A stretch of 18,655 bases of DNA from UBA4675 sp964601265 (GTDB lineage Bacteria > Bacillota > Clostridia > Christensenellales > Borkfalkiaceae), in NCBI GenBank assembly GCA_964601265.1, contig CAZRMT010000028.1:1-18655 (forward strand), given 5' to 3'. Shown one piece after another: positions 14,461 to 18,655 of this stretch. The notes beneath the pieces were generated by a model. It had not been told where the DNA came from. It did no database searches and saw only the letters and a list, made by a program, of their open reading frames with translations. Both the position numbers and the translations under genes were made by a program. Every line of letters starts with the position of its first letter. Position 1 is the stretch's first letter.

Positions 14461-14468
14461 ATTTATAC
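14439..14468 (-). promoter_or_regulatory. spoIIR: Sigma-F promoter of spoIIR
   Basis: The minus strand has GTATA (14464-14468), a 15-bp spacer and GGTAATCATT (14439-14448). This fits the sigma-F pattern of GYWTA, 15 bp, GGNNANAHT with one mismatch in the core. spoIIR is a known sigma-F gene in Bacillus. The predicted start near 14432 leaves about 22 nt before the ATG. Confidence 0.65.
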
Positions 14469-14478
14469 TTGTAATTTT

Positions 14479-15285
14479 TCAGTTTTCGCAAATAATAGCC
14501 GACGGATATTTTTTCTTTATAACCTTATATACTTTCTTTGCGTATCTTTTTTCGTAAAACGTAGCGTATACCGCGCTACCGCTTCCGCTCATATTGACGA
14601 GGTCGCAGTTTTCTTTTAAAAAGTCCTCCGCCTCGCTTATTAAAGGGTTTATTTTTTTTGCGGGAACACTTAAACAGTTGTCTATTTTTACCTTTTCCCC
14701 TCTTTTTAACCCCTCTATAAGTCGATTATTGTCGATAAATCCTTTTTTTTCTCCGCTATCAAACAGACTAAAACAGTTCGCCGTATCAACTCCGCCCTCG
14801 ACGGGAACGATGACGAAATAAAGTTTTTTGTCAAACTCTATCGGCTCTACGATTTCGCCCCTCCCCTTCATAACGCTAAGCCCGCCGACGTACTGAACAA
14901 GGCAGTCGCTCCCGCACTTTTTCGCAATTTCCTTTAAAAGGCTTTCGTCCGTTTCGGGGTAAAGCGACTTTAACGCCTTTAAAACCCCCACGGCGTCCGC
15001 GCTGGAACCGCCAAGCCCCGATTTTATCGGTATTTTTTTGCGAATTATTATTTTTGCGCCCTTGCCGAAAACCGCGTAAAATTCTTTTAACGCTTTAAAC
15101 GCATTGTCCTTTTCTTGCGGTACGGAAAAATTTTTGTATTTTACGCTTATTTCGTCGCTTTTTTTAAAGTAAACGTCGTCCGCAAGCGATATTTCGGTTA
15201 CCACGCTTTCAAGTTCGTGATAACCGTTTTTTACGCCCGTAATATTCAACGATAAATTGATTTTTGCTTTTGCTTTTACTCTCAT
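14479..15285 (-). CDS. ispE: 4-diphosphocytidyl-2-C-methyl-D-erythritol kinase IspE
   Basis: IspE phosphorylates CDP-methylerythritol in the MEP route to isoprenoids, supplying undecaprenol among others. The 268-residue protein has the GHMP kinase layout: AKAKINLSLNI at the start (K8), the glycine-rich SGLGGSSADAVG (89-100), a GSDCLVQ segment with the likely catalytic D127, and a C-terminal MSGSGSAVYATF. The start at 15285 shares its A with the TAA stop of the upstream gene (TAATG), with AAGGA before it, so the two are coupled. The frame is open 111 bp further up but that part lies inside the other gene. Confidence 0.95.
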   Translation of the reverse strand: MRVKAKAKINLSLNITGVKNGYHELESVVTEISLADDVYFKKSDEISVKYKNFSVPQEKDNAFKALKEFYAVFGKGAKIIIRKKIPIKSGLGGSSADAVGVLKALKSLYPETDESLLKEIAKKCGSDCLVQYVGGLSVMKGRGEIVEPIEFDKKLYFVIVPVEGGVDTANCFSLFDSGEKKGFIDNNRLIEGLKRGEKVKIDNCLSVPAKKINPLISEAEDFLKENCDLVNMSGSGSAVYATFYEKRYAKKVYKVIKKKYPSAIICEN

Positions 15286-16751
15286 TAAATCCTTCTGTAT
15301 ACTATTATTTTTTGATTTTCTTTTAAGGGGAAAGTTAAATCGTTTTGCTCGGTAACCGTTTCGGGCGAAACCCTTAACGCCTTGCAAATTTCCCATAGCC
15401 CGTCGTTTTTTTCGGGGATATACATGCTGAAAGCGTTTTCGTTTTTTACTAGCTCTTCCTTTTCTTCCGCAACCGTTACGGCATAAAAACTTTCCTTGGT
15501 AAAGGTTTTGTACGAAAGCGCCACTTCGCTTTCAAACTCTACCTCGCCGTTACGAAGACGAACGTTTATTCCTTTCGTAACGCAAGAAGTTATTTCAAAC
15601 TCGTCCTCGCAAGTTGCCGTTAAAGTAAAAGGCATTTCGGCAAGCTTCGAGACCGCTTCCCCGTTTAACGAAAACAGACAGTACGCAGACAGTATTCCGT
15701 CGAAAGATACTTGGTTTTTATCCCTAACGCAAGTTAAATTATACACTCTGTCGTCTATGCAAGTAACCAGCCGTGCGTTTTCGGGAACTTCGCAAAACGC
15801 CTTGCCCCTGACCTTTTCGACGAAAACGACGTCTTTTTTGATTTTTTCGTACTCGATTTTTTCCTTGGCAACGCTTAATTCGTGTTTTAAGGAAAACAAG
15901 TCGTCGGCGTAGGTAAAATCTTTACAAGAATAGGCTTTTGCGTTTAAGCCGATAGAAATTTGCGAGCTTATCGTACTTTTACCTTTTGCCTCGTCCACAA
16001 AGACCTTTAAAGCCGTTTTCGTAACGACGACCTCTCCGTGGCAAATATCGTCTGCGTTTGCGTCCTCTTCTAATTCAAGACGGAAAGGAATAACCCTATA
16101 CTCTTTTACTATATCACTTTTTTCGTCGATTGGCAATAGCGCAAGCGTTAAAACGACTTCTCCGTCGCAAATAACGGAATTTATTCCGCACTGACAAGAA
16201 GTGATATACGCCGTTGCCCAGCTTGATAAAACGTTTTTAATCGGCGACGTTTCGAATTCGTCGTCCAACTCGAACGACTGCGACGCGCTACTCTTTTCTT
16301 GGACTACGGGAACGGTTTTTTTATTGATTAAATATTCCTCTCCGCCCGTCAAAAGTTCTTTTTTTCGACTTTTTTCCACAGTTAACCGCACGGATATTTG
16401 CGCCGTTATTTTTATTCTGTCTTGTTTTTCACAAGAAACGTTGTCGACGCTTAACGAAATTTTAACCTTATCTTCGGGCGAACAATCCGCCGTGACGGAA
16501 TCGGTAAAGTCAACGCCGAGTTCTTTTCTTTTGATTTCGCCCTCCAAAGAGTATACCACGTTAAAAATTACCCGTCCGCCGAACGTAACTTCCCCGTCTT
16601 TTTGCTCCACGCCCGTTTGCACGCAAGAGGAACGCAAAGACAAAACGTCCCTCACTTCACAAGATATATCGCTACCGCACTCGACGTTTACAGTGGCGGT
16701 TTTTACGCAATTTTTCACGGCGATAAAATCGCTGTACTCTGCTTTTCCCAT
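15285..16751 (-). CDS. sipL: SipL-like spore coat morphogenesis protein (SPOCS/DUF3794 plus LysM)
   Basis: The 488-residue protein contains repeated beta-rich SPOCS (DUF3794) units, roughly 30-115, 170-260 and 300-420, with alternating hydrophobic residues and paired cysteines. A C-terminal LysM module (about 443-488) has SMYIPEKNDGLWEICKALRV. This is the architecture of clostridial SipL, which binds SpoIVA through LysM and anchors the coat to the forespore. The order SipL, IspE, SpoIIR is also seen in C. difficile as far as I recall. AGGAGGGG precedes the ATG. There is no signal peptide, fitting a mother-cell protein. A possible sigma-E promoter lies upstream. The exact gene name is less certain than the domain content. 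Confidence 0.85.
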   Translation of the reverse strand: MGKAEYSDFIAVKNCVKTATVNVECGSDISCEVRDVLSLRSSCVQTGVEQKDGEVTFGGRVIFNVVYSLEGEIKRKELGVDFTDSVTADCSPEDKVKISLSVDNVSCEKQDRIKITAQISVRLTVEKSRKKELLTGGEEYLINKKTVPVVQEKSSASQSFELDDEFETSPIKNVLSSWATAYITSCQCGINSVICDGEVVLTLALLPIDEKSDIVKEYRVIPFRLELEEDANADDICHGEVVVTKTALKVFVDEAKGKSTISSQISIGLNAKAYSCKDFTYADDLFSLKHELSVAKEKIEYEKIKKDVVFVEKVRGKAFCEVPENARLVTCIDDRVYNLTCVRDKNQVSFDGILSAYCLFSLNGEAVSKLAEMPFTLTATCEDEFEITSCVTKGINVRLRNGEVEFESEVALSYKTFTKESFYAVTVAEEKEELVKNENAFSMYIPEKNDGLWEICKALRVSPETVTEQNDLTFPLKENQKIIVYRRI

Positions 16752-16774
16752 TACCCCTCCTTGTTTACGTTTTA

Positions 16775-16803
16775 ATTATATGTTCACTTATACCGCTTTA
16801 TTA
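16775..16803 (-). promoter_or_regulatory. Possible sigma-E promoter of sipL, overlapped by a sigma-A candidate
   Basis: The minus strand has CATATAAT (16775-16782), one mismatch from the sigma-E -10 CATACANT, with TAATAAA (16797-16803) 14 bp upstream as a partial -35. A weaker sigma-A pair, TTGCAA and TAATAA with 17 bp between, overlaps upstream; it would supply vegetative ispE. Confidence 0.4.
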
Positions 16804-16865
16804 CATATAATAAATAAGAATTGCAAAAATTTTTGAAAAAAAATTTATTTTTTTTACTAAAACAG

Positions 16866-16894
16866 TTTACAAATAGCGATATAACTAATATAAT
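16866..16894 (+). promoter_or_regulatory. Sigma-A promoter of the zinc-ribbon gene
   Basis: TTTACA (16866-16871), a 17-bp spacer and TATAAT (16889-16894). The start near 16901 gives a leader of about 80 nt. That leader contains an 8-bp stem, TTTAAAGT/ACTTTAAA (16950-16969), which takes in the first A residues of the AAAGGAG ribosome binding site. Confidence 0.75.
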
Positions 16895-16979
16895 AATGAA
16901 AGTAATTTTTAAAGGGAATAATTCTTTTAAAAATACCAACGTAAAAGGTTTTAAAGTTAATACTTTAAAGGAGCTTGAA

Positions 16980-17498
16980 ATGCCGAAATATGTTAAATGC
17001 CCTAGATGTGATTTAAACTATATTTTAGAAGGAGAAGATTATTGCGACGTATGCAAGGCGGAATTAAAAATAGGTCCGCAACTTATGTACGCAGACGACG
17101 AAGACAAGTTAGAAGAAAAACTTTGTCCTAAATGCAAACAAGTATATATCCCTATCGACGAAGATATGTGCGATAATTGTAGAGAAATGAATTCCTACGA
17201 CGACATCGAACCCGAAACCGACGACGAAAACGACGAAAAGTGGAGAGACTTTTTGGACGAGGACGAAAAAGAGGAAATCTCCAACTCGGGCGACGAAGAA
17301 GAAGTTTCTTTGTCGAAAATGGTCGAAGAAGAGTTCGAGGAAGAATTCGCGGACGACGAAGAAGAGGACGAGGAATACGACGGACCCGACGACGATGACG
17401 ACGACTTCGATATAGAAATCGACGAAAGCGATTTCGAAGACGACGAAGAAGACGAAAACGAAGACGAAGACGACGGCGATAACGACGACCTTTTTTAA
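16980..17498 (+). CDS. Double zinc-ribbon protein with a long acidic tail, function unknown
   Basis: The 172-residue product begins with two matching CX2C-X11-CX2C units (C7/C10/C22/C25 and C49/C52/C64/C67), each of the form CPxC...YCDxC, so probably two bound zinc ions and an internal duplication. From about residue 75 to the end it is nearly all Asp and Glu, with runs of acids, some Phe and Ile, and a final DDLF. It lacks signal peptide and membrane segments, so it is cytoplasmic. The ATG at 16980 is preceded by AAAGGAG; a frame-open ATG at 16896 lies at the promoter and lacks a site. The acidic tail recalls RNA polymerase delta subunit, but its N-terminal domain is different. I do not recognise a named family. 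It lies 39 bp before veg. Confidence 0.75.
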   Translation: MPKYVKCPRCDLNYILEGEDYCDVCKAELKIGPQLMYADDEDKLEEKLCPKCKQVYIPIDEDMCDNCREMNSYDDIEPETDDENDEKWRDFLDEDEKEEISNSGDEEEVSLSKMVEEEFEEEFADDEEEDEEYDGPDDDDDDFDIEIDESDFEDDEEDENEDEDDGDNDDLF

Positions 17499-17503
17499 AA
17501 GGG

Positions 17504-17531
17504 TTTAAAATTTCCTTTTTCGGGGCATAAT
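17504..17531 (+). promoter_or_regulatory. veg: Possible promoter of veg giving a leaderless mRNA
   Basis: TTTAAA (17504-17509), a 16-bp spacer and CATAAT (17526-17531) lie so close to the gene that the start would be at or next to the veg ATG (17538). No Shine-Dalgarno is present apart from a distant GGGG. Confidence 0.4.
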
Positions 17532-17537
17532 CTATAT

Positions 17538-17786
17538 ATGATTAAGCAACGAAAAAACATAACCGTTATTAAAGAAGAAATACAAGCCCTCCACCAAAAA
17601 GACGTGGACGTAAAAGTAAATTTAGGCAGAAACAAGTTCGTCAGCTATAAAGGACGACTTACGGGAATTTACCCCTCTTTAATAACGATACCCCCGTATG
17701 AAAAGTATTTAGGAAAAACGAATTTTTCCTATGCGGATATTTTGTGCGGACTGGTAACAATTAAAGAAAGCAAAAAAATAAACTAA
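17538..17786 (+). CDS. veg: Veg family protein
   Basis: The 82-residue product aligns with Bacillus Veg (86 residues). It has an N-terminal helix, then VDVKVNLGRNKFVSYKGRLTGIYPSLITI, matching the KANGGRRK...GILAETYPSVFVI stretch, and then FSYADIL, matching the SYSYADIL motif. Veg is a small beta-barrel-like protein linked in Bacillus to biofilm gene expression; its core function is unclear. The GRR motif is GRN here, and part of the loop differs. The gene lacks a normal ribosome binding site, unlike nearly all others in the window. A strong terminator follows its stop directly. Confidence 0.85.
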   Translation: MIKQRKNITVIKEEIQALHQKDVDVKVNLGRNKFVSYKGRLTGIYPSLITIPPYEKYLGKTNFSYADILCGLVTIKESKKIN

Positions 17787-17816
17787 AAGGATTTTCGTTT
17801 TGAAAATCCTTTTTTT
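17785..17816 (+). terminator. Terminator of veg
   Basis: A 12-bp perfect stem (AAAAGGATTTTC arm, 5-nt loop) followed by T residues begins at the veg stop codon. Confidence 0.9.
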
Positions 17817-17824
17817 ATAAAAAG

Positions 17825-17852
17825 TCGGGCAATAAGGCGATTAATCGCCCGA
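17825..17852 (-). terminator. Secondary minus-strand terminator
   Basis: TCGGGC and GCCCGA (6 bp) flank a loop that overlaps a perfect 14-bp palindrome, GGCGATTAATCGCC (17836-17849). On the minus strand CTTTTTAT follows. It would back up the main terminator at 17861-17890 for the DUF6273 gene. Confidence 0.45.
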
Positions 17853-17860
17853 TTAAACAT

Positions 17861-17890
17861 AAAAAAGACAACCGTGCGGTTGTCTTTTTT
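17861..17890. terminator. Bidirectional terminator after the DUF6273 gene
   Basis: A 14-bp perfect stem (AAAAAAGACAACCG arm, 2 central bases) has A and T tracts on its two sides and lies 3 bp past the stop of the minus-strand gene. Confidence 0.88.
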
Positions 17891-17892
17891 TA

Positions 17893-18655
17893 TTAAAGAG
17901 AAATTTGAAGTGCGGGCACCACACCGTCATAAGTATTATCGACGCCATAGTAGTCGTTGGAATCGCCATAGTAATCGACGTTCCAAGAGATATGGACATA
18001 ATTGTAATTCGGCGAGCGAAGCCACCAACAACGACCATTCCCCGCATAACTTGACGACGTACTTGTCCAACCGCCTTGGCATTGGCTATATGCCGTAGTT
18101 TTCTTTTGTCTTGTCGCCGTTTTTCCCGTATCCGTTGCAAAGCCGTAACTAGCTCTCGTTACCTCTTGCTCCGATAATAACCATACTTTGTCGTTTGTAT
18201 TGTTACAAGCATACTTATTTACTCCGCTGTTCCATTGCGTCGCACTACTGTCGGGGTTCGTGCTCCTTGCGCTGTTGTCTACTTCCACCGTTTGTATTAA
18301 CGCTTTTTCTAGTTCGCTAAACGCAGTATTATAGAAATTGTCGTTGAGCCACGCCCTTATACTACTGTATTCGTAATTGTTTGCGTATACGGTTTTTCCG
18401 TCTATCGTTCTACTGCTCTTGGTGTAATTATAGTCTTGGCTGTCTAATATCATTTCAGCTAGTAGCGTTGCCTTACCGCCAACTTCCTCGAGTATTCTCC
18501 ACTTTATAGGTTCATACTTAAACCAGTATACGTTGCTTGTGTTATAGCCGTTGTCGTCTTGGTAAGTATTATCCGTGCTACTGCTACTAGTGGTAGAATA
18601 TGGTCTGTAACTAGTAAAATATACCGCTCTATACTTGCTTCCGTTATACTCTACG
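17893..18655 (-). CDS. DUF6273 domain protein, C-terminal part (runs off the right edge)
   Basis: The frame is open from the right edge to the stop at 17893, so at least 253 residues are present and the N-terminus is missing. The first in-frame ATG (18453) is internal: before it the protein reads NTSNVYWFKYEPIKWRIL, the conserved start of a DUF6273 domain. Later comes YSSIRAWLND and the typical WWLRSP motif, then VVPALQISL at the end. The protein is rich in Tyr, Asn and Ser, as usual in secreted or cell-surface proteins of gut Bacillota. A signal peptide or anchor would lie outside the window. DUF6273 has no known activity. Confidence 0.85.
   Translation of the reverse strand, partial: VEYNGSKYRAVYFTSYRPYSTTSSSSTDNTYQDDNGYNTSNVYWFKYEPIKWRILEEVGGKATLLAEMILDSQDYNYTKSSRTIDGKTVYANNYEYSSIRAWLNDNFYNTAFSELEKALIQTVEVDNSARSTNPDSSATQWNSGVNKYACNNTNDKVWLLSEQEVTRASYGFATDTGKTATRQKKTTAYSQCQGGWTSTSSSYAGNGRCWWLRSPNYNYVHISWNVDYYGDSNDYYGVDNTYDGVVPALQISL

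Noticed and set aside
15286..15396. Longer N-terminus for IspE
   Set aside because: This part lies inside the LysM end of the upstream gene, and the IspE family begins at the MRVKAKAKIN segment.
16821..16979. Longer N-terminus for the zinc-ribbon protein
   Set aside because: The extension crosses the promoter, has no ribosome site and low-complexity content; the AAAGGAG site marks 16980.
17220..17490. GAC/GAA-rich stretch as a DNA repeat array
   Set aside because: It has no fixed period and is explained by an Asp/Glu-rich coding sequence.
17836..17849. Perfect 14-bp palindrome as a protein binding site
   Set aside because: It lies among terminators between convergent genes, so it is more simply part of a terminator structure.
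17893..18453. Complete 186-residue gene starting at 18453
   Set aside because: The frame stays open to the window edge and the upstream part holds the conserved start of the DUF6273 domain, so the ATG is internal.

Overview
The window looks like chromosomal DNA from an endospore-forming member of the Bacillota (Clostridia in the broad sense). The evidence is spoIIR, a sleB-ypeB germination pair, two CotF-like coat proteins, a SipL-like (SPOCS plus LysM) coat morphogenesis gene, veg, sigma-A promoters with TTGACA/TATAAT boxes, and AGGAGG ribosome binding sites. The gene order sipL-like, ispE, spoIIR resembles what is known around sipL in clostridia. A DUF6273 surface protein and the gene style suggest an uncultured gut lineage such as Christensenellales; that placement is inference. 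No mobile element, CRISPR array or tRNA was seen.

Layout. At 1-110 a strong sigma-A promoter points left out of the window, perhaps the leader of an rRNA operon. Positions 352-3953 (minus) hold an ABC-2 exporter operon with two different ATPases and one permease carrying a large ectodomain. A divergent promoter region (3954-4162) separates it from mscL (plus). A bidirectional terminator lies between mscL and the convergent operon rplI - gmhB-like phosphatase - DUF368/PopT (minus, 6784 to 4808). A short Cys-rich DUF1540 gene (plus) diverges from rplI across a perfect 21-bp palindrome. Positions 7124-10539 (minus) hold a tetR - MacB-like ABC transporter operon with a TetR-type operator at the tetR promoter. 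On the plus strand the same operator region carries a second promoter and, about 140 bp on, a terminator with no gene between, so it may encode a small RNA.

Positions 10815-16751 (minus) are a sporulation and germination block. In transcription order it is sipL-like, ispE, spoIIR, sleB, ypeB, and two CotF-like coat genes. A good sigma-F promoter precedes spoIIR and a possible sigma-E promoter precedes sipL. At three gene boundaries (before spoIIR, sleB and the first coat gene) a terminator-like hairpin lies on or next to the downstream ribosome binding site. At spoIIR the predicted sigma-F start falls inside the hairpin loop, so read-through RNA could form the hairpin while sigma-F RNA could not. 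YpeB carries an unusual Lys/Glu-rich N-terminal extension of about 150 residues.

Positions 16866-17786 (plus) carry a double zinc-ribbon protein with a long acidic tail, then veg, whose promoter suggests a leaderless mRNA. After several terminators the window ends in the C-terminal part of a DUF6273 protein (minus) that runs off the right edge. Interpretations rest on reading the sequence and recalled family knowledge; no search was run.
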